Source: Chlorobiales bacterium Clorobi_01
GTDB taxonomy: Bacteria > Bacteroidota > Chlorobiia > Chlorobiales > Chlorobiaceae
Length of the DNA stretch: 64,000 nucleotides
Assembly (NCBI GenBank): GCA_001602925.1
Contig: LUZT01000001.1
Coordinates: forward strand, 1-64,000
Direction: 5' to 3'
Below the pieces are notes generated by a model. It was not told where the DNA came from and did not search any database. It saw nothing but the letters and a program-made list of their open reading frames with translations. Numbering within the stretch: the stretch's first letter is position 1; each line of letters begins with the position of its first letter. Positions 1 through 9,459 of the stretch are shown here, in pieces. The translations under genes were made by a program, and so were the position numbers.

Positions 1-588
1 AAATTAATCTATTGAATAATAACTTTATTATGTTTTGTTGTGTTTATATTTTTTATTATGGTTGTTTTTGTTTGTGATTTATTGTTATAATTTTGTGTTG
101 TTTATTGGCTTTTTTTTGGTGTTTTTATTTTAAGTTTTCGATTTTAATTTCATGTTTTTTATTTTTTTTAAATTTGTTTGTTTTTTTTATGCTCTCATTT
201 TTTTGTGATTTATTTTGCAATATTCATTTCTGATTATTGAGCTGATAATATTGTGGCGCACCCTCTTTATTTATTTATCTATTTTGGATTGAAAGTGAGA
301 ACTGTGGCGGATTGCGCCTGTTTGCATTTTTAGGTGGTGAGGGTTGTTGTTGCGAATTCCCCTTCTCTTCGGTACAATTAGAAATACATGTACAGACATG
401 CTGTTGTCATTGCTATCTGCCAATTTGCCGGGTGCTTTTTGGCGGTGTTTATTTGCAGGCATTCCGGTCCCGGACTTCGCGCGCTCTGCCGCTGTCTCGC
501 TCTCGGTCTGTTTGAGCTTTTTTGCATGACTTGCGTTGTATTGAGCTACAGTTGCCACCTGTCCAACGGTTAATCTGAATCGATTGCT
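1..588. other. Non-coding stretch with T-rich, C-poor tract
   Basis: No gene is supported here. Bases 1 to about 250 are extremely T-rich on the plus strand with very few C residues and stops in all frames. From about 260 the composition becomes mixed and more GC-rich up to the start of the S41 peptidase. The open frames across 271-828 do not resemble a protein and run antisense to the peptidase gene. The stretch presumably holds the promoter of the downstream gene, but I see no clear -35/-10 pair. Confidence 0.6.
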
Positions 589-2205
589 ATGTCTCGTATT
601 TTCACTGTTATTATCATGTTGCTCATCGGGGGATTCGGTTATTTTATCGGATGGCGGACCAATAGTGGCACTGAAGGCAAAATGCTCGATGCCTACAAGC
701 TTATTCGGTCGTATTATGTTGACCCAGTCAATGCTGACAGCCTGCAAAGCGCTGGCGTTCGCGGTATGCTGCAGTCGCTCGATCCTCATTCTGTCTATCT
801 CGAACCAGAAAAAGCCGCGATTACACAATCGAATTTCAATGGCAACTTTGATGGAATCGGTATAGAATTCGATGTCGTGCGTGATACCCTGCTGGTGGTT
901 ACTCCCCTGGTGGGTGGACCAAGCGAGTCAGTCGGGATCATGCCTGGAGACCGGATTATTTCGATTGACTCGAAGAATGTGATCGGCATCAAACCTTCAG
1001 CAGTACTCGGCAAGCTCAGGGGTGAGCGGGGCACCAAAGTGAATCTTAAAATATATCGTCCACTGACTGGTCGGACGATGGATTTTCTGGTTACTCGCGG
1101 GAAAATTTCTACATCCAGCATCGATGCGGCTTTTCTCGATGATGCACGTACCGGTTACATCCGGATCAGTCAATTCGTCGAGACTACGGCAACCGAGTTT
1201 CACGACGCCGTGCAAAAGCTGCGCAACAAGGGTATGCAGCGGCTCATTATCGATGTTCGGGGCAATCCGGGAGGTTACCTCGATCAGGCCGTTGCGGTTG
1301 CTGATGAGTTGTTGCCAGCGGGAAAGCTCATTGTTTATACCAAAAGCCGGCACGGCGGTGACGACCAGATGAAGTATTCTTCGACCTCCGGCGGAGTTTT
1401 CGAGAGCGGCTCGTTGTGTCTTCTGGTTGACCGCGGTAGTGCTTCGGCAGCAGAAATTCTTGCCGGTGCATTGCAGGATAACCGGCGTGCCTTGCTCATT
1501 GGTGAGCTGACATTCGGCAAAGGGCTTGTTCAGCGTCAGTTCAAACTGCCCGACGATTCGGTTGTCAGGCTTACCGTTTCGAGATATTTCACTCCGTCGG
1601 GCCGTCAGATTCAGCGGGAGTATGATGACGGTCTTCAGGGGCGTGAGCGCTATTACAAGGAGATGTTTACCCGGAATCTGCCAGGTGATTTTATGAAAAA
1701 GTACGGTGGCCTCATGTACCGGGAGGGGCAGAACATTTCGGTCTACAGTACCGGAAGTTTGCTGAAAAACACCTCTGCGGACAGCCTCCGTGCTGTGCTT
1801 GCCAAGGCCGGTGGCATCATGCCCGATTACTGGGTTTTCGGCAAGCCGTACTCCAATCTGTACCAGGAACTCTACGCCAAGGGTGTCATTGAGGATATCG
1901 CGCTGAAGCTGATCGACGATCCGGCCGATCCTGTTCAGAAATACCGTCAATCGGCGGTCTCATTTCTTTATAACTATCATGTTCCGGTAACTCTTGATGC
2001 ACTGGTCAGAAAAGGATGCGTCACGTCGAAGGTTGCATTCAACCAGGCCGAGTTTGACCGTGACCGGGCCGATATAGCTCTAGCGCTCAAGGCCAGGGTT
2101 GCCAGGCATCTGTTCGGAACTGAAGAGCAGATCAGGGTGTTAGTCCGTGAAGGTGATCCTGTCATGAAGGTCGCGCGGCATTTCATCGAAAAGAGCGCTT
2201 CATGA
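589..2205 (+). CDS. S41-family carboxyl-terminal processing peptidase
   Basis: Serine protease of the CtpA/Tsp family, which cleaves proteins near their C-termini in the envelope. The 538-residue product starts with a single membrane anchor or signal segment (residues about 4-21). An S41 N-terminal helical part follows, then a PDZ domain (about 85-165) and the catalytic domain. The catalytic dyad is visible as Ser286 in GSASAAEI and Lys311 in FGKG, the 25-residue spacing usual for this family. About 140 residues follow the peptidase core, so it is longer than a minimal CtpA. The ATG start puts the hydrophobic segment at the N-terminus. Two START genes follow on the same strand after a 72 bp gap and could be co-transcribed. 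The family call is secure; the substrate is unknown. Confidence 0.93.
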   Translation: MSRIFTVIIMLLIGGFGYFIGWRTNSGTEGKMLDAYKLIRSYYVDPVNADSLQSAGVRGMLQSLDPHSVYLEPEKAAITQSNFNGNFDGIGIEFDVVRDTLLVVTPLVGGPSESVGIMPGDRIISIDSKNVIGIKPSAVLGKLRGERGTKVNLKIYRPLTGRTMDFLVTRGKISTSSIDAAFLDDARTGYIRISQFVETTATEFHDAVQKLRNKGMQRLIIDVRGNPGGYLDQAVAVADELLPAGKLIVYTKSRHGGDDQMKYSSTSGGVFESGSLCLLVDRGSASAAEILAGALQDNRRALLIGELTFGKGLVQRQFKLPDDSVVRLTVSRYFTPSGRQIQREYDDGLQGRERYYKEMFTRNLPGDFMKKYGGLMYREGQNISVYSTGSLLKNTSADSLRAVLAKAGGIMPDYWVFGKPYSNLYQELYAKGVIEDIALKLIDDPADPVQKYRQSAVSFLYNYHVPVTLDALVRKGCVTSKVAFNQAEFDRDRADIALALKARVARHLFGTEEQIRVLVREGDPVMKVARHFIEKSAS

Positions 2206-2277
2206 GTCAATAGGAAAAAGCTGTTTCCCAGGCAGCACGGAGGCCTTTAACCAATTTTTCATACAATCCGGTTTACT

Positions 2278-2937
2278 ATGTCATTACTTGAAAAAATCAA
2301 CAGTAACACTTGCACCCTCAGGTTCAGCAATGACTGGCTGAAGATTTTCACCTGTCCGGTGCCTTCATCCGATTTTTTGTCGTTCGTCGGCGTGGCTACG
2401 ATCGATGCCCCTCAGCACTCCGTGCTCAGTCTCTTGTATGATATCGAGTCCGCACCCGACTGGGTCTGGAAAACCACCGAAATGCGTATTCTCCAGGAGC
2501 TTGCCGACGACAATGAGGGGCGAGTGGTGCTTCAGCACGTAACTGCGCCATGGCCGGTGAGCGACAGGGAGATCATCAGCCGATCGACTGCCTACAAGGA
2601 TCCTGAAACAGGCGAAGCCTTTATCAAGATCGAGTGCCTTCCGGATTTTATCCCTGAAGATGACCGGTACGTCAGGGTTCGCAAACTCGAAGGGGCGTGG
2701 AATATTCTGCCGCTTTCAGAAAATTCTTGCCGCGTGGTTTTCAGGCTGCACATCGAGCCTGCCGGAGAGATTCCGTCATGGCTGGCCAATATCGCAGTGA
2801 TTGATACGCCGTATCACACGCTGAACAATATGCGTGACTTTGTCAAACGCGAAAAATACCGCACGCCTGTAGATGCGGCGTTCAACGAGTCGAAGAAAGA
2901 TATTATCAGAAACTACACCGATTTTATTACAGAATAG
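2278..2937 (+). CDS. START/SRPBCC-domain lipid-binding protein
   Basis: The 219-residue protein has the pattern of the START (StAR-related lipid transfer) branch of the SRPBCC fold: an N-terminal strand, a helix with the [11 protein letters not shown] segment, the [12 protein letters not shown] strand typical of bacterial START proteins, and a C-terminal helix (about residues 180-215) that would close the hydrophobic cavity. There is no signal peptide, so it is probably cytoplasmic. A paralogous START gene follows 49 bp downstream. The ligand is unknown; a lipid, quinone or carotenoid-like molecule would fit the fold, but nothing in the sequence picks one. Confidence 0.8.
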   Translation: MSLLEKINSNTCTLRFSNDWLKIFTCPVPSSDFLSFVGVATIDAPQHSVLSLLYDIESAPDWVWKTTEMRILQELADDNEGRVVLQHVTAPWPVSDREIISRSTAYKDPETGEAFIKIECLPDFIPEDDRYVRVRKLEGAWNILPLSENSCRVVFRLHIEPAGEIPSWLANIAVIDTPYHTLNNMRDFVKREKYRTPVDAAFNESKKDIIRNYTDFITE

Positions 2938-2986
2938 AGACCCCCGGGTTTCTTGGTATTAGTATTATCATTACAAGTTCAAGTCA

Positions 2987-3625
2987 ATGGATGTAGCAAG
3001 CGCCCTTGAGGGTAACTGGGAATTTCGTGTTGATCACAAAGAGATAAAAATTTTTTCCTCGAAAATCAGTGGTTCCCAGGTACTGGGCTTCAAGGGCGAG
3101 ACGGTGTTTCAGGCGTCTCTCAGAAAGCTGATCAGCCTTTTTCACGATTTTGGCAATTACGGGAAATGGGTACATCAGCTTTCTGAAATGGAGGTGTTGC
3201 ACAAGAGCGATGAGCTTGATTATGTCGTTCGCCAGGTGCTTAACACTCCCTGGCCGATTCCTAAAAGGGAGATGATCGTGCGCACTGCCCTGCACGCATC
3301 TGAAGAAGGGGCGCTTGCTCTGACGATGACCGGTATACCCGACTATGTTCCGTCGAGGCCTGATTTTCATCGTGTGCGCGAGGCCAGGGGAGTCTGGATA
3401 TTGATGCCTGTGGATGGCGGCAAGGTGCATGTGACTTTCGTGATGCATCTCGATCCCGGCAGCGACATCCCCCCTGCACTTAGCAACGCAGCCCTCTTCG
3501 AGGTACCGTTCTACTCGTTGCTCAAGATGAGGAATCTGGCACAGGACCCTTCCTACAAACCGGCGTGGCCTTCGGTGGTGGATAACCACGTCACTATCAT
3601 TGAAGATGTGCCAGACAAGCACTGA
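2987..3625 (+). CDS. START/SRPBCC-domain lipid-binding protein, second copy
   Basis: 212 residues with the same START plan as the upstream gene, including the diagnostic [13 protein letters not shown] strand (compare [11 protein letters not shown] in the neighbour) and a conserved IPDYVP segment. The two genes look like an old tandem duplication that has diverged widely. No signal peptide is present. The last 29 bases overlap the 3' end of the heptose kinase gene on the opposite strand (3597-3625), so the two genes are convergent and overlapping. Ligand unknown. Confidence 0.8.
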   Translation: MDVASALEGNWEFRVDHKEIKIFSSKISGSQVLGFKGETVFQASLRKLISLFHDFGNYGKWVHQLSEMEVLHKSDELDYVVRQVLNTPWPIPKREMIVRTALHASEEGALALTMTGIPDYVPSRPDFHRVREARGVWILMPVDGGKVHVTFVMHLDPGSDIPPALSNAALFEVPFYSLLKMRNLAQDPSYKPAWPSVVDNHVTIIEDVPDKH

Positions 3626-4580
3626 GGAGCTTGTCCGGTCTGACCGGCACGGCGCCGACTTCTTGGCAGACAGTATTGGCCGCAAGATTGGCGATTCTGG
3701 TACTGGTCACCAGGTCGAGGCCTGAAGCCAGCCCTAGAGCTAGTGTGCCGATCACGGTATCTCCGGCACCAGAGACGTCCGCGACATCGAGCGACAATGC
3801 CGGGATGTGGGTGAACGAGCCGTCGTAGACGGTCATCCCTTTTTCGCTTCGTGTCACTACGAGGCTTTCGACAGTGAGTTTTTCGCCGAGCAGGAGGCAT
3901 GCTTGTTCTACTTCACGGTCGTCGTTTGCCACCGGAATGCCAAGCGAGGCGGCGAGTTCGGAGAGGTTGGGTTTGAACACTGAACATCCGCCGTAGGAAA
4001 AGAAGCCCTTGAGTTTTGGGTCGACCAGTACTGGTTTGTTGCGTTCACGACAGGCGGCGATCAGTGACGCGATCAGCGACGGGGTGAGCACTCCCTTGTT
4101 GTAATCTTCGAGTACCACCGCATCGACCGCGTTAGCGATCTCCATGAACATGCCGAGCAGTTGTTTTTCCAGCTCCGCATCCACCGGGGTGCGGCTTTCG
4201 TAGTCAACCCTCGTGATGTGGTGGTTTTGTGACAGGATTCGGGTTTTGCAGGTTGTCGGGCGGGTGCTGTCGGCGGCCAGCATAGCCGGATTGAGGCCAT
4301 GTTCCGTCATAAGGCTAGCGAGGTTCCGTCGCTCCGTGTCGTCGCCGGTGACGCCAATCAGGAGCGCTTCGGCACCGAGCGCATGGATGTTGACCGCCAC
4401 GTTGGCCGCGCCTCCAAGTCGGCTACTCTCGCGGTTGACATCGACCACCGGTACCGGATATTCTGGTGAAATTCGCGATACGTGGCCGAAGATATATTTG
4501 TCGATCATTACATCACCGATAACGGCGATTTTCTTCTCTTTGAACGATCGAAATATCTGTTCGATCTTTTCCGGGGTCAT
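3597..4580 (-). CDS. rfaE1: D-glycero-beta-D-manno-heptose-7-phosphate kinase (RfaE domain I type)
   Basis: PfkB/ribokinase-family sugar kinase of 327 residues. It resembles the kinase half of HldE, which phosphorylates heptose 7-phosphate at C1 on the way to ADP-heptose for the lipopolysaccharide core. Visible family features are the N-terminal [11 protein letters not shown] segment, [11 protein letters not shown] near residue 57, NPxL-type DPK (DPKLKGFF) and the anion-hole motif SGAGDT near residue 270 carrying the catalytic Asp. The cytidylyltransferase-fold half of bifunctional HldE is absent, so the adenylyltransferase must be encoded elsewhere. The start at 4580 gives the expected N-terminus. 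The gene is divergent from ffh across an AT-rich 136 bp spacer. Confidence 0.88.
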   Translation of the reverse strand: MTPEKIEQIFRSFKEKKIAVIGDVMIDKYIFGHVSRISPEYPVPVVDVNRESSRLGGAANVAVNIHALGAEALLIGVTGDDTERRNLASLMTEHGLNPAMLAADSTRPTTCKTRILSQNHHITRVDYESRTPVDAELEKQLLGMFMEIANAVDAVVLEDYNKGVLTPSLIASLIAACRERNKPVLVDPKLKGFFSYGGCSVFKPNLSELAASLGIPVANDDREVEQACLLLGEKLTVESLVVTRSEKGMTVYDGSFTHIPALSLDVADVSGAGDTVIGTLALGLASGLDLVTSTRIANLAANTVCQEVGAVPVRPDKLLSACLAHLQ

Positions 4581-4716
4581 AGGCTATGCTCTGAAATTGG
4601 CTTAACTAATATAATCGAAAATAGTTTGGTGATGGTCGCATCGTTTGGTTTTATTTTACAAGAATATTTTTATATTTAAAGCTATCCATTTTTAGAATTT
4701 ATGTGACAGGTTCAAT

Positions 4717-6066
4717 ATGTTCGACAATCTCAGTGACAAACTTGAGCTGACCTTTAAAAAACTCGCCGGTCAGGCGACGATCAACGAAGTCAACATCGGT
4801 ATCGCGATGCGCGACATCAAGCGTGCCCTCTTGAGCGCCGATGTCAACTACAAGGTTGCCAAAAAGCTGGTCGAGGATATCAGGGAGAAGTCGCTGGGCG
4901 AGTCGGTCATCAAGAGTGTCTCTCCGGCCCAGATGATCGTCAAGATCGTCAACGACGAGCTGACCGAGATCATGGGTGGTGAGAACCAGCCGCTGAACCT
5001 GCCTCCGAAGAAAATGCCTGCTATCGTGATGGTCGCCGGTTTGCAGGGTTCGGGTAAAACCACCTTTTGCGCAAAACTGGCCAAGCGCCTCAAGAAGAAC
5101 GGCAAGAACCCGATTCTCGTGGCGGCCGACGTGTACCGTCCCGCGGCAGTCGAGCAGCTCAAGACGCTCGGCGAGCAGATTGATGTGCCTGTATTCTCCA
5201 TCGAAGAGCAGGACGCCATGAAGGCTGCGCTTGGTGGTCTCGAAGCTGCCAAAACCGGGGCGAAAGATGTGGTGATCGTTGATACCGCCGGTCGTTTGCA
5301 GATCGACGAAGCGATGATGGCCGAGGCTGAAGCGCTCAAAAACCGCCTCAGTCCTGACGAGCTTTTATTCGTCGTCGATTCAATGATGGGTCAGGAGGCG
5401 GTGAACACCGCCAAGGCGTTCAACGATCGACTTGATTTCGATGGCGTCGTGCTCACCAAGCTTGATGGCGATGCACGTGGTGGTGCTGCTCTGTCGATCC
5501 GCCAGGTGGTCGAAAAGCCGATCAAGTTCATGAGCGTCGGCGAGAAGGTCGACGATCTCGACGTGTTTTACCCGGATCGCATGGCCCAGAGGATTCTCGG
5601 CATGGGCGATATCGTCAGCTTCGTCGAAAAGGCCCAGGAGGCGCTCGATCTTGAAAAGACGATGGCGATGCAGTCGAAGCTCATGAAGAACGAGTTCGAC
5701 CTCGACGACTTTTTCGACCAGCTCCAGCAGCTCAAAAAAATGGGCTCGATCCAGGGTCTCATCGAAATGGTGCCCGGACTGAACAAGATGGTGCCGAAGC
5801 AGGATCTCGAAAACATCAACTTCAAGCCCATTGAGGCGATGATCTCCTCGATGACCAAACAGGAGCGCAAGCAACCCGAAATCATCAACGGCAGTCGTCG
5901 TCAGCGTATCGCGCTTGGCAGCGGCACGAGGGTGCAAGAGGTTAATATGCTGCTCAAGCAGTTTGCCGAAATGAAGAAAATGATGCGCTCGGTGAATCGC
6001 CTGGCCAAGTCAGGCCGCAAGATCACCACTGAGAACCTTGCACTCGACAAGTTTCTGAAACGATAA
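4717..6066 (+). CDS. ffh: Signal recognition particle protein Ffh (SRP54)
   Basis: GTPase of the signal recognition particle, which binds signal sequences with the 4.5S RNA and delivers ribosomes to the receptor FtsY at the membrane. The 449-residue length is normal. The N domain (1-90) is followed by the G domain with GLQGSGKTT at about 108-116, DTAGR and [13 protein letters not shown]. The C-terminal M domain is methionine-rich and contains the [14 protein letters not shown]-binding element. It heads a run of translation genes (rpsP, rimM, trmD, rplS), the order found in many bacteria. Confidence 0.97.
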   Translation: MFDNLSDKLELTFKKLAGQATINEVNIGIAMRDIKRALLSADVNYKVAKKLVEDIREKSLGESVIKSVSPAQMIVKIVNDELTEIMGGENQPLNLPPKKMPAIVMVAGLQGSGKTTFCAKLAKRLKKNGKNPILVAADVYRPAAVEQLKTLGEQIDVPVFSIEEQDAMKAALGGLEAAKTGAKDVVIVDTAGRLQIDEAMMAEAEALKNRLSPDELLFVVDSMMGQEAVNTAKAFNDRLDFDGVVLTKLDGDARGGAALSIRQVVEKPIKFMSVGEKVDDLDVFYPDRMAQRILGMGDIVSFVEKAQEALDLEKTMAMQSKLMKNEFDLDDFFDQLQQLKKMGSIQGLIEMVPGLNKMVPKQDLENINFKPIEAMISSMTKQERKQPEIINGSRRQRIALGSGTRVQEVNMLLKQFAEMKKMMRSVNRLAKSGRKITTENLALDKFLKR

Positions 6067-6103
6067 ATGAACAATCTCTCTCATAAATTAAACTTATTAC
6101 GCA

Positions 6104-6508
6104 TTGGTTAAGATCAGATTGAAAAGAGCCGGAAGGAAAAAGATGCCGTTCTACCAGATCGTTGCTGCCGACGGGCGCGCGCCGAGAGATGGCAAGTTTC
6201 TTGAAGTGGTCGGCCACTACAACCCGACCGCCAAGCCGCATACCGTGACCATCGAAAAAGATCGCGTGGCATACTGGCTGAACGTTGGCGCTCAGCCGAC
6301 CGATACCGTCCACAGCCTTATCCGTGGTACCGGTCTGCTTCACGAAATGAACCTGAAGCGTCGTGGTCTCAGCGAGAGCGATATCGCCGCCCAGATGGAA
6401 GCGTGGCAGCAGAAAGAGGTCGAGCGCCGTCAGAAGCGTCTCAACGCCAAACTCCGCCGCCGTCAGGCCAAGAAAGCTGCCGAAGCCGCTGGTTCAGCCG
6501 AAGGCTGA
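6104..6508 (+). CDS. rpsP: 30S ribosomal protein S16
   Basis: Small-subunit ribosomal protein of 134 residues, recognised by its N-terminus [20 protein letters not shown] and the [10 protein letters not shown] segment. The start must be TTG at 6104, because this is the only codon that gives the conserved N-terminus; no clear Shine-Dalgarno sequence precedes it. The C-terminal 40 residues are a basic, Arg/Lys/Ala-rich tail beyond the conserved core. The gene lies 37 bp after ffh and 33 bp before rimM in the translation operon. Confidence 0.96.
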   Translation: MVKIRLKRAGRKKMPFYQIVAADGRAPRDGKFLEVVGHYNPTAKPHTVTIEKDRVAYWLNVGAQPTDTVHSLIRGTGLLHEMNLKRRGLSESDIAAQMEAWQQKEVERRQKRLNAKLRRRQAKKAAEAAGSAEG

Positions 6509-6541
6509 GAATAACAGGGAATCCGAACCGGCTGAACCTGA

Positions 6542-7045
6542 GTGGAACTGTTTCTGACAGGCGTCGTCCTGAAGCCCAAAGGGTTAAAAGGCGAACTCAA
6601 GGTGAAGCCGGTGACCGACTTTCCTGAGAGCTTCCTGACGCGCCGAGAGTATTATATCGGCAAAACGCCGGAAGATGCCGTGCTTCGCAAGGTGCAGTCA
6701 GCCAGGTTTCATCAGGGTTTTGCCTGGCTTGTGTTCGAAGGCGCCGGTTCGCGCGAAGATGCCGAAGCACTCGCTGGGTGCGGACTCTACGTGACCAGGG
6801 ATGCCTTGGCGGCTATGCCGGACGACCGGGCATACATTCATGAGCTGATCGGTCTGGACGTGTTCGACGAAACGGAGGGGCGTGTCGGCAAGATCAGCGA
6901 TGTGTTGCAGATGCCTGCGCATGACGTGTACGAAGTCGATACTGGTGACAGGAAAGTGCTTATACCGGCAGTGGAGGATTTTATCACTGAAACCGATCTC
7001 GAAAAAGGGATCGTGACGTTGAAGAGATTCAAAGAATTTTTGTAA
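6542..7045 (+). CDS. rimM: Ribosome maturation factor RimM
   Basis: 16S rRNA processing factor that assists assembly of the 30S head, where it works with S19. 167 residues, from a GTG start at 6542. The N-terminal RimM beta-barrel includes [22 protein letters not shown]-type residues (6545-6620), and the C-terminal PRC-barrel contains [17 protein letters not shown] and IPAVEDFI. It sits between rpsP and trmD as in most bacteria, consistent with co-transcription. Confidence 0.95.
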   Translation: MELFLTGVVLKPKGLKGELKVKPVTDFPESFLTRREYYIGKTPEDAVLRKVQSARFHQGFAWLVFEGAGSREDAEALAGCGLYVTRDALAAMPDDRAYIHELIGLDVFDETEGRVGKISDVLQMPAHDVYEVDTGDRKVLIPAVEDFITETDLEKGIVTLKRFKEFL

Positions 7046-7129
7046 CGTCACTGCGTTGCAGCTTCTTTTTTGAAGTTTTGGCGCGATGTTCTTGACAAGA
7101 TTGACAGGCAACGACTCAGGTGTGAAGCC

Positions 7130-7822
7130 ATGCGGATAGATATCATTTCCGTCATTCCGGATTTTTTTGCATCACCTCTTGAAAAGGGATTGCTCGGTAT
7201 CGCAAGACGGAAAGGTCTCGCTGAGATCCATGTGCACAATCTGCACGATTACGGATTGGGCAAGTACCAGCAGGTGGATGATGCGCCGTTCGGAGGTGGC
7301 GCAGGAATGGTGATTCGTCCCGAGCCGGTTTTCGCGTGTATCGAGAAGTTGCAGGCTGAAAGGAGTTATGACGAGGTGATCTTCATGACGCCCGACGGGC
7401 AGGCTTTCGACCAGAAGCGGGCAAACCGCCTTTCGCGAAAGGGGAATCTGATCATTCTCTGCGGCCACTACAAGGCCATGGACGAAAGGATTCGACGGAC
7501 GCTGGTCACCATGGAGCTTTCCGTCGGCGATGTGGTGCTTTCCGGAGGTGAAATTCCGGCGCTCATGGTCATGGATGCGGTGCTCAGGCTCATCCCGGGT
7601 GTGCTTGGCGATGGTGAATCGGCGCTGACCGATTCGTTCCAGAACGAGCTGCTCGACTGCGCATGGTACACCCGTCCGGCGGAGTTCCGGGGAATGAAGG
7701 TGCCCGATGTGCTTCTTTCAGGCCATCATGAAAAAATCGAGCTTTGGCGGCAGGAGAATGCGCGTGAACGCACGCTTGAGCGCAGGCCGGAGATGCTCGG
7801 CAAAGAGAGTGAAGAAGAGTAA
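7130..7822 (+). CDS. trmD: tRNA (guanine-37-N1) methyltransferase TrmD
   Basis: SPOUT-class enzyme that methylates G37 next to the anticodon using S-adenosylmethionine and prevents +1 frameshifting. 230 residues from ATG 7130. The frame is open further upstream to a TTG at 7070, but the family N-terminus ([13 protein letters not shown]) begins at 7130, so I chose that. The knot region shows [12 protein letters not shown] and, later, [22 protein letters not shown]. The C-terminal part has the usual PDVLLSGHH segment. Third gene after ffh in the operon. Confidence 0.96.
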   Translation: MRIDIISVIPDFFASPLEKGLLGIARRKGLAEIHVHNLHDYGLGKYQQVDDAPFGGGAGMVIRPEPVFACIEKLQAERSYDEVIFMTPDGQAFDQKRANRLSRKGNLIILCGHYKAMDERIRRTLVTMELSVGDVVLSGGEIPALMVMDAVLRLIPGVLGDGESALTDSFQNELLDCAWYTRPAEFRGMKVPDVLLSGHHEKIELWRQENARERTLERRPEMLGKESEEE

Positions 7823-7849
7823 AGACAACATAAAGATAACAGTGTCATC

Positions 7850-8215
7850 ATGGATCAGTTAATTCAGTTGGTCGAAGCAACCCAGCAGAGAAGCGATATT
7901 CCCGAGGTTCGTCCTGGCGATACCGTCAGGATTCAGCTCAAGGTTATCGAGGGCGAGAAAGAGCGCCTTCAGGCTTTCGAAGGTGTCGTGATCGGCGACA
8001 AGGGCATGGGTGCATCGAAGACCATCACCGTTCGCAAGATTTCGCATGGCGTCGGCGTCGAGAGGATCATTCCGGTCAACTCGCCAAACGTCGAGAGCGT
8101 CACGGTCGTCAGGAGCGGCAAGGCAAGAAGAGCCAAACTGTTCTACCTCCGCAAGCGTACCGGCAAGGCTGCGCTGAAGGTCAAAGAACGCAAGTCAGCT
8201 TCCGCCGAAGCATAA
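7850..8215 (+). CDS. rplS: 50S ribosomal protein L19
   Basis: Large-subunit protein at the 30S-50S interface, 121 residues. Recognised by [27 protein letters not shown] and the basic [21 protein letters not shown]-type C-terminal segment. It is the last gene of the ffh-rpsP-rimM-trmD-rplS run and is followed by a hairpin that looks like the operon terminator. Confidence 0.96.
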   Translation: MDQLIQLVEATQQRSDIPEVRPGDTVRIQLKVIEGEKERLQAFEGVVIGDKGMGASKTITVRKISHGVGVERIIPVNSPNVESVTVVRSGKARRAKLFYLRKRTGKAALKVKERKSASAEA

Positions 8216-8242
8216 GCTTCAGCATTTCCAGCTTTTACGCAG

Positions 8243-8282
8243 AGCAGCGCCGCCAAATCAAGGTTGCGCTGCTTTCTTGCTT
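8243..8282 (+). terminator. Probable rho-independent terminator after rplS
   Basis: Perfect 8 bp inverted repeat AGCAGCGC (8243-8250) and GCGCTGCT (8266-8273), followed by a T-rich run TTTCTTGCTTT. It lies 27 bp after the rplS stop, at the expected end of the operon. The loop is 15 nt, longer than in many terminators. Confidence 0.6.
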
Positions 8283-8362
8283 TGTGTTCGCCGGTGAATC
8301 TTTCGGACGCTGTGGACGAAGAGTGATGACTATTTTTCCCCTTCTTATTTTTCCCTGAAACG

Positions 8363-9181
8363 ATGAATACCGCTCTCGTTGAGGCTTTTCAGGCGAAGAT
8401 TTTCGATTTTTACGAAAAGAACAGGCGCAGCTTTCCCTGGCGTTTGACCACTGACCGCTATGCCGTCATGGTGAGCGAGGTGATGCTGCAACAGACCCAG
8501 GCTGACCGGGTCGCGCCGCGATTTCTTCGCTGGCTCGGGCGCTTTCCTAATGTGCGTACGCTCGCTTCCGCTTCGTTGCGTGAGGTGCTCGAAGAGTGGA
8601 GCGGTCTCGGCTACAATGGACGCGGCCAACGCCTGCACCGGGCGGCGGCGATGATCGTCGAACGGTACGGTGGCGAGGTTCCCGGCGATCCGGCCAAGCT
8701 CATCGAGCTGCCCGGCATTGGAACCTACACGAGTCGCTCCATTCCCGTCTTTGCCGACAACCTCGACATCGCCGCCGTCGATACCAACATCCGGCGCGTG
8801 CTGATTCACGAACTCAACCTTTCTGAATCGATCACCCCGAAAGCGCTGCTTGACGTGGCCGAAGTGGTTCTGCCGAAAGGACGCAGCCGCGACTGGCACA
8901 ATGCGCTGATGGATTACGGCGCGATGGAGCTGACCGGCAAAAAAACCGGTATCGCGCCGCTGACGAAGCAGTCGAGCTTCAAAGGCTCGCGCCGCTGGTA
9001 TCGAGGGGCACTCTTGCGCGAGCTGATTGCCGCGGGAGAGTTGTCACGCGAGGCGGTCGAGGAGCGATATGCTGATTGCCCGCATGGCATCGGCTCGATT
9101 GTCGATTCGCTGGTCATGGAGTCGATGATCGAAGAGTACGGTGACAACCGGATGCTTCGGATTGCCGGAGAAAAGCAGTGA
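8363..9181 (+). CDS. mutY: A/G-specific adenine glycosylase MutY, without iron-sulfur ligands
   Basis: HhH-GPD base-excision repair glycosylase, removing A opposite oxidised G. 272 residues. Visible features are PWR near residue 25, SEVMLQQTQ with the catalytic Glu39, the helix-hairpin-helix LPGIGTYTS (about 116-124, with the MutY-type Tyr), and DTNIRRVL with Asp140. The expected four Cys of the [4Fe-4S] cluster after the DYGAM segment are missing: [20 protein letters not shown] contains none. The C-terminal NUDIX-like 8-oxoG recognition domain of full-length MutY (about 350 residues) is also missing. Cluster-less MutY proteins are known in a few lineages. The MutY fold is clear; exact specificity is less certain. 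Confidence 0.82.
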   Translation: MNTALVEAFQAKIFDFYEKNRRSFPWRLTTDRYAVMVSEVMLQQTQADRVAPRFLRWLGRFPNVRTLASASLREVLEEWSGLGYNGRGQRLHRAAAMIVERYGGEVPGDPAKLIELPGIGTYTSRSIPVFADNLDIAAVDTNIRRVLIHELNLSESITPKALLDVAEVVLPKGRSRDWHNALMDYGAMELTGKKTGIAPLTKQSSFKGSRRWYRGALLRELIAAGELSREAVEERYADCPHGIGSIVDSLVMESMIEEYGDNRMLRIAGEKQ

Positions 9182-9191
9182 ACAACGCTGA

Positions 9192-9457
9192 TTGAACCGG
9201 ATCGATCGCGGTGACGCTGTACTTTTTGATCCCGATTTCGACCTCTTTCTTACGCAGGAGCGGCAATGGCATCTGTTTGACATCACGCCAGGTCACGCCA
9301 CCACCATGTCGAGTCTTGCGGCGTGCCCCATACCGAAATCGGAGCGCTGCGGCGCAACGGCGTCGAAAGTACTGACTTCTCAACCCGCGTTTCGGACGGA
9401 GACTCTTTCGAGGTGCAGCGGCTTCAGGCCTTTGTGGCCGAAGCGCTGCGCCGCTGA
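9192..9457 (+). pseudogene. Frameshifted remnant of a Mut7-C ubiquitin-like domain protein
   Basis: The remnant is readable only by switching frames. One frame gives FLTQERQWHLFDITPGHAT (about 9235-9305). A second frame from about 9305 gives HVESCGVPHTEIGALRRNG, then STDFSTRVSDGDSFEV, and ends at TGA 9455-9457. The GVPHTE...NG...DF...V.DGD pattern is that of the ubiquitin-like domain that precedes Mut7-C RNase domains. The second frame has stops upstream and no start codon, and no RNase domain follows, so the gene is broken. It abuts the 3' end of the acyl-CoA ligase gene on the other strand. Confidence 0.55.
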
Positions 9458-9459
9458 AC

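Noticed and set aside
271-828. 185-codon minus-strand open frame at the left end
   Set aside because: It is antisense to the start of the S41 peptidase gene and has no recognisable family or sensible composition.
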